From Teleogryllus oceanicus (taxonomy: Eukaryota > Arthropoda > Insecta > Orthoptera > Gryllidae), in assembly GCA_964035755.1 (NCBI GenBank), contig CAXIVR010000011.1, positions 36,747,529 to 36,811,528 on the forward strand: a stretch of DNA of 64,000 nucleotides, written 5' to 3'. Below the pieces are notes generated by a model. It saw only the letters and a program-made list of their open reading frames with translations, was not told where the DNA came from and did not search any database. Positions within the stretch are counted from its first letter, which is position 1. Every line of letters starts with the position of its first letter. A program made the translations under genes and the position numbers. Below, piece by piece: positions 11,080 to 23,582 of this stretch.

Positions 11080-13440
11080 ATAATTTATTTATTTTATTTA
11101 TTTTACGTCAAAAACAGTTAAAAACTGCGTATGACGTGCTATGGGAAAAGTGAATTGTGTGCACATTTTTAAAATTCTGTGATCACTACACTTGTCATAT
11201 ACTACTTAAATTTTGAATTTTTGAAAGGGAAAAAAACAAAAACTCCCATGTAATAAAATCTATTTTCAAGGATAAATAAGCAACAAATTTTGAATTTTGA
11301 AAGGGAGAAAAAAACAAAAACTCCCATGTAATAAAATATATTTTCAAAGATAAATAAGCAATAAATTTTGGCTCTTATTACTTCCTGCCCCGACAACATG
11401 GAAACGATAATTTGAATAATTGTATTTCCCACTGAATTCTAGAAGACGTGCACAGAAAATGAAGTTACATTTATGTCCAGAAGCAAAACAAGGGGCCATC
11501 TCAGCATTTGCTCAATGGATCACGGAAACTGGACGAAAAACCTGATCGAGATGGGGTCATTGACCCGGAAGTTGTAGTACAATAGTTGTTACAGGTTGTT
11601 TATACTCATTTATACAGTCCAAATGGTAAATAATGCATTATGTATCATTGTTAAAATTAATGTTCCTTTTCTTGTGATGCTCAGTATAGTCTCTAATTGT
11701 ATAGAAACAGTTATGCAGCAGAAACGATTTCACTCTGGATTTAAACTTTTCTATTGAATTTAATCGTTTAATGTCATCTGGCAAAGTGTTGTAAAATAAT
11801 GTACATGTATTGTATGTGAATTTTTTGTAATGATCTGTTGATACTGTCACCTGATGAATATGATTTCTACGTCGAGTGTTATAGTAATAGACTTCGGCAT
11901 TTTCTGAAAATATATTCCCGCCCTTGAGCAAGTCATTTTTTACAAAAACCACTGATTCGTAAATAAAAAGACACGGTAATGGTAGAATTCCTAGATTAAT
12001 GAAGAGAGGCTTACATGAATCACGTGGGTGGGATTTGGTTGTTATTCGTACAATTCGTTTTGTAATATAAAAGTCTGGGAGCTATAAGATGTATTTCCCA
12101 GAATATTATGCCATATCTCAGGCGGGAATGAACATTCGCGAAGTATACACAACGAGCAGTATGAAGGCTGACTGAATTTGCAAGAATTCTGAACGCGTAG
12201 CATAATGAACTTAATTTTGTGTTCAATTCAGTTAAATGGACGTTCCATTTAAGGTTTGACTGAATTGAGAGACCTAAAAATTTTGTTGCCTTAACATCAG
12301 TCAATGGTACACTGTTCATTTTCAATGGAGCACAGAATTGTTTATTTGAAATGGAAAACTTAAAACCTTTTAAACAACATTTTTTTTTGCAATGGATGTT
12401 CGTATCATCCGCAAAGAGAACCGTTCTTCCGTTTCGAATCGTCGAGGGCATATCGTTTACGTAAAGTAGGAACAGAGTAGGGTCTAAAATCGATCCTGAG
12501 GAACTCCACATGCAACGGGCAAAGAGTCGGAAAGGTGCGTACGTAATGTTTCATCATTCCAGTAAGGTATTTCAACTCTCTGAGATCGTTGTTTAAGGTA
12601 CGAACATAACCAATCTAGAGCAATACCACGAATTCCATATGAAGGTAATTTTGAAAGTAAAATGTCATGATCAATGACGTCAAAAGCTTTTGAGAGATCT
12701 AAAAATAATCCAATAGGTGCCTCGTTTTGATCCAATGATGAAGCGACATCTTTAAGAAAAGAAAATATAGCTGTTTCCGTTGATTTTGATTTTCTAAATC
12801 CATGTTGGCAATCTGAAAGCGCGTCGTGTTTATGAGAAAGGTTTCCATTCGTACGTAAAAAAGTCTCTCTAATATTTTTGAAAAAACTGATAGAAGAGAA
12901 ATGGGCCGATAATTTTGAATTTCATTTTTGTTGCCTTTTTGAAAAGCGGCTTAATTTTAGCTGTTTTGAAAATATCGGGAAACGTTCCAGTCATAAAGAT
13001 GCATTAAATATGTGAGTTAACGGGTGTGTAATGGCATACGCACAAGTCTTTAACAAAGAATCCGGAATTCATCTAAACCGGACGAATATTTATTTTTAGT
13101 TTACCGATTATTTTGAGAATTTCATAGGAGGAAGTTTCGGAAACGAACATTGTGTCTAAAATTTTGGGTGAACTGTCTGTTTTGAGTTTTGTGCCTGAAG
13201 ACCCTTAGTGAGATCGGCAGCAATTCTCGAAAAGTATTGGTTAAAGAGATTAGCCACTGTTGCCGGATCGTTCACATTTATATCGTTATATTTTAAAACA
13301 ACATTCTCTACGGGTTTTCTAGTTGATTTGGTAGTATTTTTATTATATTCCACATTGCCTTTGTTTTATTATTTGAGTTCAAAATATCCTGATCGTTTTC
13401 ATTATTTTAGCCTGCCTTATGACTTTTCGTAACAATGTTT
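11080..13440 (-). mobile_element. 5'-truncated LINE with reverse transcriptase (LINE-2 of this window)
   Basis: On the minus strand, from 13440 down: a linker before the reverse transcriptase (ATVANLFNQYF near 13260); the palm start LDLSKAFDVIDHDIL near 12690; GVPQ then, after a frameshift, GSILDPTLFLLYVNDMP near 12480; the catalytic LFADDTNIH near 12410; and a C-terminal domain with YNTLPDDIKRLNS near 11780. The 3' UTR (11080-11640) holds tandem 80-nt units and ends in a TTTA-type tail. The order fits CR1/Jockey-group LINEs. Frameshifts and stops make it inactive. Two further 3' ends of the same family lie at 29071 and 30010. Confidence 0.8.
11211..11375 (-). repeat. Two tandem ~80-nt units in the LINE 3' UTR
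   Basis: Each unit reads, on the plus strand, TTTTGAATTTTGAAAGG, a purine run, AACAAAAACTCCCATGTA, then TTTTCAAGGATAAATAAGCA. The sister 3' ends at 29.2 and 30.15 kb have about three and four units. Confidence 0.85.
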
Positions 13441-14084
13441 TGTATAAATAAATAAATTCGTAATAAATGTTTTGTATAATAAAGGTAACACAGGTAAACT
13501 TTTTAAACAAGCATATCAAAAAATAGAACTAAACTATTTTCTACAACAAAAAAATCAATCTTATATAAAGGAAACACGATGAAGTCCATGTTACAATGTA
13601 GTCAGAACCGACAGATCAAATGCAAACATAGGTTATGTACTAATAACACTGCCCTACATTTTGATTTTTTTTAAATTCTATAGTTTTTAATGCTTTTCCC
13701 TCATAACATTCAAATGCTAATTTTAAACATGTTATCAGTTTTCCTCTATAACGTGCCGTTATCTTAAAAAAGAAAACAAAATTTTCATATTTACCGACGA
13801 CCGATAGGTATATTTGCCGTGTATGACATGTAATTGTAAACATAATGCACATACATTTCTCAAGAACTACCAACAAAAAATATAATATTGATATTATTTT
13901 ACAGACAGAAATTTTCTTCTCTTTACACTTCCACAAGCATTAGAAGTACTTTCCCTTTTCAGTTACGAACAGTTGTCTATCATCATGTTAACAGTGAACC
14001 ACCGTGTTAATTACTTTCAAATCTTGGTGAAAACGTTCATCTTGTTCCGCGCTGTAAAATTCAAGATAATCTAAAAAACATTCA
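13441..14084. other. Unannotated AT-rich stretch
   Basis: No supported feature. A duplicated AATGTTTTGTATAA phrase at about 13434 and 13466 may mark the edge of the LINE insertion. Confidence 0.4.
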
Positions 14085-14333
14085 TTTGATTTTTTCGTGT
14101 TTACGAGCACGTCAACTGCTTTAGTCATTAGTCCCGTTAGTGTAGTGCATGTTTTCTCTCGGGAGTTGCGTGGTGATCTTTCCCCGCTAGACGGCGAGAT
14201 CCGGCGCCGACCTATCGTCGGCTAGTGGGGTTTCCCCCTAACCAGGACTCTCCCACCAGCGGGGCACCGCCCCAGCCGGGACAAGCTCTAAGCTCCCGAC
14301 CGGCCTCCCGGATATGTGGTAGTGTAGTGCATG

Positions 14334-14371
<38 letters not shown>

Positions 14372-14486
14372 TGTGTGAGGGAAAGGATATGACAAGGAAG
14401 AGGAAGGACAGATCGCTCGAACCTAGGACCTCCCGGTCAGAGGCGCTGCAGTGACATCAGTTGATGCACTGAGCTACCGCTCCCGG
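14085..14486 (-). mobile_element. SINE family A, minus strand, internally deleted
   Basis: The 3' side starts near 14085 and the tRNA-like head ends at 14486 (GAGCTACCGCTCCCGG on the plus strand). Compared with the copy at 22800 it lacks about 130-150 nt between GACAGATCG and CTCGAACCTAGG. A (GT)n run at about 14335-14378 expands the region that is CACACA-rich in other copies. Confidence 0.85.
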
Positions 14487-14675
14487 TCTGGAAAATAGTC
14501 AATGTGGGTGTTAAGGCTGCAAAACAGCTCCATCAGAGTTTTCGGAGAGCAACAGACGATGATTCGAGTTGACGACGAGACGCCTTTCTTCTTTTGTAAT
14601 CTCGACACCAGGGAAAATTCTGAGAGACAATTATTTAAGAACTACTAGTTTGCCTCAGCGTAAGAAATATTGAGT
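14487..14675. repeat. Duplicated flank, copy 1
   Basis: This 189-nt segment next to the SINE head is nearly identical to 23324-23510, which also abuts a SINE head in the same orientation. It includes AGCTCCATCAGAGTTTTCGG and CGACGAGACGCC. It is not present next to the other SINE copies, so it is not part of the SINE itself. Confidence 0.85.
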
Positions 14676-16089
14676 ATTGAGGAAGTTGTCAGTTACCTCG
14701 TCTAGGCGACAAGAAGATCGTTTTCTATCTTAATTCGTGCGTAATACAATGTCCTGCAAGGCCCGCTCCAAAACACCTCTCTGCACGGAGTCTGCACTGC
14801 CGTTACCAATCGTCGAAATCTAATTTTTCAATGCAGCCAAGGTGTGAATTACTAGCGTTTTTACTGGCTGGGCGATTCTTTGTGAAACCGCTCACCTGAA
14901 GGTTCTCAAACAATCGACTCTCGTGCGTCTTATTTGGAAATGCATCTGATTCTCAGAATTGTCAACAATACGAATGTTTTCTCTCGCTGGTTCTCAGTAG
15001 CTGGCGCAATCTCGCGAGCGTCTATGAAAGCAGTTCGAACTTTTCAAAGCAGTTTGTCCTTCCTAAGAGTGTCATACGAAAGACGTCTTTGCTTTTCTCT
15101 CTTTCTCGAAGCCAGCCCGCGGTTTTTACAGAAGAAATGTAGGTTCAACGCAGTAATTGTTATAAATGATAGAATTCCAAGTACGGCGCCAAATTTGAAA
15201 TAATTTTGTCCACTTATGTGCCAACATTGAGCATGTAGAAAATGTATATTTTAACTCATGTTACAGTCTAGTTTTCTCAATTTTTCCAACATTGTTTACA
15301 ATTATTTTGTAATCTGGAATCTACTGTTTCCTCTGTTTCCGTTGTAGTTATGCCAGGCTTGTTTCTCTGTTTGGCGTATTGTATACTCAAAATTCAGATC
15401 ACACATTAATTTCCTGATCTGAGGTGTAGTAAACACATCTGCTTTCAGTTTGTACAGAGTCATTATGTGATAAACACTGCTTTTGAATTTAAAACACCCA
15501 CTGTCTTTGTCTAGGGCACGAACAAACTGATGTAAGTTGTAAAACAAATAAAGTGCTTTAATCACACATTAACATGATCCATACACTTCCCATGCCATAC
15601 AATGCGATATATGTGGCACTTTTATGAAAAACAAATTCTTAATTTTCACGAAAACCTGAAATGATAGAAAAAACATACAAGCCTCCGAAAATAAAACTTC
15701 CTGACACTAATACTTCTTCTCTATTCCTAATGAACTCCTCCCTTCTGTTGGCGACCTTCAAACTAAAATCACCAATTGACGATTCAGTACTGATTTTAAC
15801 CAACGCATCAAAATTATACATCTTTAATTTCAGTTAATTGAACCATCAAAACCAACCCAATACCCAACTGACCATAGCGAACACCATATTCATCTTTGCA
15901 ATTTCTGACACTCAAACTATTTTCCCCCCAGTTTTTTTATACTTTCTTGTGTTCTAATTACGCATTGTAGAAACAGTATTGTAATTATGTGGAAAAAATC
16001 AGCAATTTTTTCACAGAAAAACTCTCAAAAAGTTTTGAGTGTTCTTAACATCAGTCTTCAATAACACTTTCAAAGTTTTCTACAAATAG
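14676..16089. other. Unannotated stretch
   Basis: Moderate GC to about 15200, then AT-rich. No convincing domain, repeat or RNA gene was found. Confidence 0.4.
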
Positions 16090-16350
16090 GTTCTATTTTT
16101 TTATAAAGATTTCTCCGTGTATAGCGAAAAGGACGCTTAAAGAAATGGTGCAGGTGTCATTTAGTTGAAATTCCTAATTTTTCGAAAATTGCAAAAGTTA
16201 AAAATGTTTTTCAGCTTCTTCCTACAATTACGATATTGAAAATAGAAATTTTCTTCTTAATGAGATCTGTTCATCAAAAATATGTTTACATAAAGATACA
16301 TTCAATTTTTTGAAATTCTGGGTAGTTTTCGTGTAATATACTTGTATATA
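16090..16350 (-). repeat. Dispersed repeat DR1, partial minus-strand copy
   Basis: Read on the minus strand it gives the first half of DR1: a GTAGGAAGAAGCTGAAAAA phrase, TTGCAATTTTCGAAAAATT, TTTCAAC and AAGCGTCC followed by TTTTCGCTAT. The second half with the GGACAGACAG segment is absent. Confidence 0.6.
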
Positions 16351-17100
16351 GGCGTTTTTAATTTTTTTTTTCAAAAACGGCTCCAAATTTTCTCATTGAT
16401 TGTAGGAAATTGTATGTAGTTGTTGTAGGAAGTAACATCGTTGTGTGTAGGTTAAGGATGTATGTAACGTCGTTGTATGTAGGAAAGAACATCGAAATGT
16501 AAGAAAGAATCTCGTATATAGGGAAAGAAATTGAAAATTTCCGCGTTCCATTTTCTAGTCCCAGGAGATATGAAATTCGACAATGACATACGCCGCGCCA
16601 CACCATGATTCCTCCTCTTTGTTGGAAGATTTTGAGAATTCCTTCTGATTCTTGGGAGACATTATAGCTGTATTAAACTTAGTTTGGATCGTCAAAATTG
16701 ATATATTAACTTTAAAAATAATAATTTTCGCACATAATGTTATACGATTGGTTATGAGTTTTACAAATGATGAGTGATGTGTGTTTATTGCAATAAAATA
16801 TTACTAATCGTTACTAAGGACCAGAAAGCGTGTGCTGTTTTGGTTTCATCAAGACTTAGACAATTTACCAAACATTATCTCAACTCAATAAATCATTCTC
16901 CTACACACACACACACTCTCACACGAAACAACCTCTGGAAAAAATTTTAAAACCTAATTCAAACCAAAATATGTCAGTACAAAATTTCAAAACTCTCCTT
17001 AGAAATAGAACGAGGTACAGCCTACGTTACAATAATAAATTATATCAATACTATTCATAATACAACTTCCCCACTCCATTAAACATTTTCAATAAATAAA
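16351..17100. other. Unannotated stretch with local repeats
   Basis: At about 16400-16520 the phrases TGTAGGAA, ACATCG and TGTATGTAGG recur several times as a short degenerate tandem array. A CA-rich run lies at about 16903-16925. No gene was recognised. Confidence 0.4.
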
Positions 17101-17105
17101 TAATG

Positions 17106-17170
17106 AAAAGCATACTCACAAAAATGTTATATATTTTAATTTATGTCAATATTTATGTGAGTATGCTTTT
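17106..17170. repeat. 15-bp inverted repeat beside a TA run
   Basis: AAAAGCATACTCACA at 17106-17120 is the exact reverse complement of 17156-17170, with a 35-nt AT-rich loop. A (TA)n microsatellite follows at 17177-17214. Confidence 0.85.
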
Positions 17171-17174
17171 GTGA

Positions 17175-17176
<2 letters not shown>

Positions 17177-17214
<38 letters not shown>
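17177..17214. repeat. (TA)n microsatellite
   Basis: Uninterrupted TA units directly before the start of an LTR-like block. Confidence 0.95.
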
Positions 17215-17215
<1 letters not shown>

Positions 17216-17217
<2 letters not shown>

Positions 17218-18180
17218 CATACCCATATGTCACATTAAAATAAACTAACATTTATTTGTAGACTATATGGTGGACCATGTATTACGAAATATCACGAGAG
17301 CTAGAGCTTAGCAACGACCGTGAATAAACAAGGTAGTTTTTGTTTTTTCGAAATGCATTAAGAGATGGCTTGGTGCCGAAAGTAGAAAATTTGGGATTGG
17401 GCGAAGAAGTTTAGAGGATTAAAAGGTCAGCTACACCAAGATATAACGAATGTATGGTTTGGCTGGGTGAGAGAAGGACGGTCAAATGTTATGAAAAAAT
17501 GAAGGTAGTTTAATACGAAGTCTTCGAGGGTGAATCATGCAGGAAGATTTCATTCTGCCCGGCATCGCGCTTCTGAACTGATCGTAGGTTCGTGAGAGGG
17601 AACGAGTACAATCTAGATAGAATTGGGTTATCAGTGAAATTTTAAGGACAGTGAATGATATTGCAGATATTTTCATGTGGAAGCAATATTGATGTATAAA
17701 TTGGAACTTTGTCGGGAGTGGTAATCGAGTTCGGGACTATGTCATAGGACGTAATCGGGACTGATAATTTTGATAGTTGGAGACCAGCTTGGATAGGGGC
17801 AGAAGAGGATTTCTTGGAACTTTGGACTACGGCAAGCTCGCAAGATATTTCGACTGAGAAGTCTACGAGGGACATCAACGAAGAATAGATAAGTTAACCG
17901 CGGTATAAAATTGTAAATTGAAAGATATCTTGATCAAAGGCCTAACTTAAATTCACTAAATTGTTTGCTAAAAAGGTAAAAATAAACTTTGTTGAATTTT
18001 GTTCTTTAGAAAAGAAAGTGATCTTTCATTTAGTCAATCCAAACAGAAATGAACTAGGAATAGAATCATTCTATTTCAGATTCCCAGCTGCGCTGTATAG
18101 TCGGCGGATCCTATAATCCATTATAAAGGTAATAAGGATTATAATATATCGTGACCCATTGACCCAGCAAGCAGGACGCT
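17216..18180 (+). mobile_element. LTR-like block (solo LTR candidate)
   Basis: It begins GTGACATACCC like the LTR blocks at 53619 and 54942. Further matches, in order, are an AATAAA signal region near 17990, TTTCAGATTCCCAGC near 18078 (compare TTTCAGATTCCTCGC at 55861), and a CGTGACC with a GACCCAGCA end near 18150-18175 that parallels CGTAACC then GGCACCCA. The middle is diverged. I infer a remote member of the same LTR family. No internal protein domains flank it. Confidence 0.4.
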
Positions 18181-18228
18181 AAGATCTTTGGCAGATATTA
18201 ATGTAGAGAGAGAAAATTTTGTATATCT

Positions 18229-18230
<2 letters not shown>

Positions 18231-18272
<42 letters not shown>
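18231..18272. repeat. (TA)n microsatellite
   Basis: About 21 TA units. Confidence 0.95.
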
Positions 18273-18274
<2 letters not shown>

Positions 18275-20175
18275 AAACAGTGTTCGCCCTCTGTCTCTCT
18301 TTCTTTCTACCTGCTGCGCCTATTCTATTTCCGTTTATTTATATTTATGCTCTCACACGGCGAGCACAATAACCTAACTATTCATGTCTTTTTTTTGTTT
18401 ACTCGTCACGTAAACTATCTTTGCCCTGCCCTAGCTCTAACTTACAATTGGGTGCCACAATACCTTTGCTTATCGGTTGCCCGTACCTCTGCTAGCTCGA
18501 ATCACTATTTATATCCTACCTGGTCGTGGTCCGCGCGCTCATTCCATACGGACTTGAGGTAAGGGTCCGTTTCGTTCGTGCCTGGGTCAAATTGTATACA
18601 ACTACTAAATAATAACACATGGATTTAAGGCAATTATGAGCCATGTAGGACGCTCATACATTTAATGTCGGATTTTCTTTTCTTGTATCCCAAACATAAA
18701 TACAATATGCCCCTCCGACTTGCGAAACCTGACAACACAAAATACATAAACAACACAAGAAAAAATACAAACATGCACACTGAAAATATAATACAAAAAT
18801 CTCATACACACACCAGAATGCGCATTCTGTCGTGACCTTTTTGATAATCCTATCCTTAACCTAATATCAGGACTTGGTCTTCGACAGAGTTTTTCTTTTT
18901 CCCTTTTTTGGACTTGCGCGTGAACAAACAAAAAAATACAGTAATTGCACAACTCGTGCCACTTCCCTTTTTGCAGCGATGTCACTTCCTGTCAGCGTCC
19001 GTCGTTGCTAGTTGTAATGTGCATTTTCCATGCACGCAGTCCCAGTTCAGCTGCCATCAGATCCCAGATGCACTCGTCCATTTAAAATTACCAAATGTAT
19101 TCACAATTATTGTTCCTTGCAACTAATCGCGTCTTCCCTAAATGTTCTTTCGATTTCTCGCGACGTATTTATGTTTTACGACGCTCATGTTCCCTGTGCC
19201 TAACTTGCGTGAATAATGTCCATGCGGATTTTCACGTGAATTTCGAAACAAATTGAATTAAATTTTAGTTCCACTTCATCTAAACAACTGATTTTACATA
19301 ACCGAATATAAATCAAGAACTTTTGCACAATACTTCGGCGAAATTTCTCCAAAAATCTAACATAGCATCAAACGCGTGCGATCGTCATTATGCTCGACCT
19401 CATTCTGTCTGTAACATATTTTACATTGTTGGTCCACAAAAATCCAAGTGACTGTCTCCTTTCAAACACATGCCCATCACCATAAGAAATGTTCGAAAAC
19501 GTTTACATTTTCACTGTTTTCGGGCGTCTTGCGTCTTACTATCTGCTTCATAATTTTACTAACTTTTATTTTGTAATTGTCACGTTACCGAATTCCCCTT
19601 TCCTGTTTTCCCCTTTCCAAAAACCTTTATTTTTCGTCTTCTCAGCTCGTGATGACGTCATTAACATCTTCGGTCGCTCTTTCAATTCTTACTTAATCCT
19701 CTATGCTATGAAACTGAATAATAATTTATTCTGAGCCCACATATATTCCCCACGCCGTGACTAATTTTGCCCTGATCTAAATATTTTTCTCTATAATTTC
19801 CAAAAGTTTGGCCAAAATCCACCCAGGCATTCACTGGATATTTAATAAAACCCGTCTTGTTGTATACTTCTAGAAGTACAAAAATGGGTGCCATATTCTC
19901 AATCTTCGCCGGGTTATACATGCAATTTACACAATTTATGATATTTACGGAACCCGTGGATCGAATAATGTGATTCTTGTTTTAAAATGTCCCTGAATTT
20001 GAGTTTTATTTACTGTTCATAACACCTATTTCCGCCTTTTATGTTTTCTATTACTTCTCTGATAATTATTATTACGCGGCGCTGTTGTCAATTGTTTATT
20101 TCATTCTTAGTTCCTCTTTGCTACATAAAAGTTCCGTGTTCCATGCATTCTTGCGGGCTAGTCTCACAAATCATT

Positions 20176-20179
<4 letters not shown>
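18273..20179. other. Unannotated stretch
   Basis: Pyrimidine-rich at its start, otherwise mixed. No reading frame with domain character was seen. The minus strand at about 19740-19920 has an AATATGGCACCC phrase reminiscent of the LTR family, too weak to call. Confidence 0.4.

Positions 20180-20237
<58 letters not shown>
20180..20237. repeat. (TA)n microsatellite
   Basis: About 29 TA units. It is followed at about 20268-20390 by a strongly pyrimidine-rich tract of CTT and TTCC blocks. Confidence 0.95.
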
Positions 20238-20239
<2 letters not shown>

Positions 20240-20390
20240 TAATAAATAATGTCTCATTATTTTGTTAACCCTTTCCTTTCTTCCTTCTTCTTCTTTCCTT
20301 TCTCCTTCCCTTCAACCCCCTCTCCCTCTTGTACTTAAAACTTCTTTTAAACCTTCTTATTCTTCTCCCTTCTTTTTTTACCCCTCAGTC

Positions 20391-22421
20391 CTTGCTCTTA
20401 CACTTCTCTGAGCATTGACAAAGTTCTTCTCACAAACTACGCTTAACGTGGCAATGTTCCTGCTTGAACAAACATGACGTGAACTCAAACTTGATAATGG
20501 AAGTCTCTTACTTCGTAATCATGAAATAAAAACAGAAAAGACCTCTGATTTCCTGCCTGAGTATTGATCTTATTTTATACAGCTAAAACATTTTAATTGT
20601 AATGTAATGAATTATAATTTTTTCCTCCTTCTATTCGTATTTTAAGGTTTTTTCAATAAATGGTTAACAGTATAAATACCTGAAAATGGAGACCAATATT
20701 CTCCAAAACGTAGTTTTTACATGAACTGTGCAATATTTAGAATGAACTAAGTAAAAAACTATTTAACGATTGAATCACTAAGTATATGTGATCTGCAATA
20801 AATGTGTATCATGTTGTGATTAACTGTCTTTCTCCTTTTGTGACTGTCTAACAAATGGGAGCCTGCAAAATCTCAAGTTCAAATTCAGTGACACTCTTGA
20901 ATAAAAATATGAATTCACAGTTTCGCCAAAGACTAGTTTCATCGCGCTATATCAGTTGGCAAAAATATCGCCTGGACTCATTAGGCACTAGTGATGTTCA
21001 CAGTCAGACAGAAGTAGTTGAAACTAGTGACGCTACAAACAACACGTACATTCTCGCCTTAGACTCCAGGCCACGTATCAGGCCGCACTAAATTCGCAAT
21101 ATGGCAGCTTCAAAGATTTCCTGTCGGAATAGCCAACTTATGAAACTATAACTCTGATCAAGTCTCTCGCTTTTGTTTTATTTGTTGTCTCATTCACAAT
21201 CCTCGCGCGGTCTCGAGTCTTGTCCACTGTTCAATAATACATGTTTCGTTTTTCGGTAGAATTAAAAAGAGATGTTCATCTATAAACGAATATTAACTCT
21301 GTGAATAATTATTAAGTTAATTAAGAATTATCATTATCAACTATTGCGAGCTTGAGAAGTGTTAAAAGTGTCAAGTGCAAATGAAAAATACAACCTCAAA
21401 AGTTATCTGCGGTCATACTTTATGTTTTAATTTTTGTGTGTCAACAGTTCCTTCACGTTTTGAAGTGGTAGTAATGAGTGTTATTGAACGCAAATAAATA
21501 CCACAATTATTGAAGTTAATTAACGTGATATACACGGTAGTTTTAAGTGATCTAATGAAATGTTCCTAACAGTCCAGTTATGTCAATATCAATGCAAATA
21601 CATCCATTTAATTTATCTGTTCAATTATTCATTAGCTTTTAAAAGTAAGTTCAAAAAAATAATGAAAAACATCATTAGTGTAAGTAAGTTTTCAATAACT
21701 TATCCATTGTTACCAGAGACAGTCTTTGAAAACGTGTTCATCTTCAAAGGTTCTAATCTGAAATTCAAAATTTAAATATAGACCCAGATGTTGTTAGGCT
21801 TAGCATTATTTTCCAGTTATAATTAAAATGAATTCAGAAAATAATAATAAATATAATATAATTAATTTAAAACAAGAAATACTAAAGGGACACTTAACAA
21901 CAACAAATAATGAACTACTATAACTATTTCAATTAACTTTATTATTATTACTAAAGAAAACAATTGGAAAATAAGAAATAAAACTCAAAAACGCCTAGTA
22001 CTACTAAATAAATAAATTGAAGGATAAAACGCAAAGAACGAAGAGCACCAAAACGCAAAATGCAAATCTTTAGCAACACTCGTAAACTAACACAATTTCA
22101 CTTGGATGGCTTTGAATGTTGGGTATCTACGGAAGTAGTCATTGTTTCATTGCAAACTTAAATTTTTTAAAATGTCCCTACCGCTTGAAGGTAATATATT
22201 CAGGGTATTTGTGTGACGGTTGGCAACAACTTTAGCCAACATAAAACGAATCGAAACTACCCTAAATCGAGTATAAATGTATGTTCTCATCCGACAGTGA
22301 CATTTTTCAAAAGTTGTCCCGTTAGTTCGGTTTTTTAGCTGGCCAGCAGTCTAATAACGGTTATGTAATATTATAAAACAGCAATTCCAGTCCATTTCGC
22401 CTCGAGACAATCATTACATTA
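20391..22421. other. Unannotated AT-rich stretch
   Basis: Only short open frames. No repeats shared with the rest of the window were noticed. Confidence 0.4.
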
Positions 22422-22560
22422 CCCCCGCGGTGTAGCTCATTGTGCTTGCTTTTCTTGAGGCGCCCCGGGTTTGATACGCGGTGGGGCTACATTGTTATGT
22501 GCGTTTTCCTTGCAATGTCCCAGAATATTTTGTTGTGTGACTATGAGAAAACTTACTTTT
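22422..22560 (+). mobile_element. tRNA-headed SINE, second family (B)
   Basis: The head has a box A-like GTGTAGCTCATTG near 22430 and a box B-like GGGTTTGATAC near 22468, with a tRNA-like closing GTGGGGCTAC. The body (CAATGTCCCAGAATATTTTG) is unlike family A. Only one copy was seen. The B box departs from the GGTTCGANTCC consensus, so it is likely inactive. Confidence 0.5.
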
Positions 22561-22644
22561 CAGATCGAAAAGAACACAATACGGCCCTAACCACACGTAC
22601 CCGCTTTACCTATGGCCGCGAGGCCGGGACGCTGCTGGTATGCA

Positions 22645-22735
22645 ACGGTCCGTACGTGGTCCGACGCGCCAAGTATATGATATCCAAGTATATGACCAAT
22701 ATCCAAGTATGGTCCGACGCGCCAAGTATATGAAC
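22645..22735. repeat. Short tandem duplication
   Basis: The phrase TGGTCCGACGCGCCAAGTAT occurs twice, and ATATCCAAGTAT occurs twice between, indicating local slippage or duplication. Confidence 0.8.
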
Positions 22736-22799
22736 AATCATGATATCATTATGATAGTGTCGTCTCTACATTAGGAGTATGCAAGTAGTAATTGGTTTG

Positions 22800-23323
22800 G
22801 TTTGTTTTTTCGTATTTCCGGGTGCGTGAACTGCTTTGGTCGTTAGTCCCGTAAATGAGGTGAATGTTATTTCTCGGGACATGGCGGTGGTCTTCCCCCG
22901 CTGGATGGCGAGATCCGGCGCTGACCTACCGTCGGCTAGTGGGGGTTCCCCCTAACCAGGACTCTCCCACTAGCGGGGCACCGCCCCAACCGGCCTCCCG
23001 GAATATGCCCAACCGGCCTCCCAGAATATGTGGTAGTGTAGTGTACGTCAGTGTAAGTGTGTAAGGGGAGAGGATATGACAAGGAAGAGGAAGGACAGAT
23101 CGTGCGTGGTCCATGGCCCGTTTGGTAGGGTACTGCTCCGGCATTCGCCTGGAAAACTACCGATCGGCCGCTAGAATTCTCCTCCAGACAGCGACTGAAA
23201 AATTCGACCTAGCTGAAAAGCTTGTTTCGAAAATCCTGCCGCCATCAGGACTCGAACCTAGGACCTACCGGTCAGAAGCGCTGCAGTGACATGAGTTGAT
23301 GCACTGAGCTACCGCTCCCGGTC
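22800..23323 (-). mobile_element. SINE family A, near-complete minus-strand copy
   Basis: On the plus strand it runs from the 3' end (GTCGTTAGTCCCG near 22838) through GGCTAGTGGGGGTTCC, a duplicated CCAACCGGCCTCCC phrase near 22988, and GGACAGATCG to the head with CTCGAACCTAGGACC (box B complement) and GAGCTACCGCTCCCGG. It keeps the segment that is deleted in the 14.1-kb copy. Confidence 0.85.
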
Positions 23324-23510
23324 TGAAAAATAGTCAATGTGAGTGTTAAGGCTGCAAAACAGCTCCATCAGAGTTTTCGGAGAGCAACAGACGATGATTC
23401 GAGTTGACGACGAGACGCCTTTCTTCATTTGTAATCTCGACACCAGGGAAAATTCTGAGAGACAATTATTTAAGAACTACTAGTTTGCCTCAGCGTAAGA
23501 AATATTGAGA
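23324..23510. repeat. Duplicated flank, copy 2
   Basis: Nearly identical to 14487-14675, with only a few substitutions by eye, and adjacent to the SINE head in the same orientation. The match ends abruptly after AAGAAATATTGAG. Confidence 0.85.
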
Positions 23511-23582
23511 ATTCCCAGTGCAAGTAGTAAGTTTATACCTTTGTAAATGTGTTTAGTTTCTATATTTATTGTTTAATATCCA

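Noticed and set aside
18188..18562. 124-codon frame with a Tyr/Ile repeat
   Set aside because: It is driven by a (TA)n run and shows no domain beyond it.
22864..23144. Overlapping frames of 66 and 72 codons as genes
   Set aside because: Both lie in the body of a SINE copy, which is GC-rich and non-coding.
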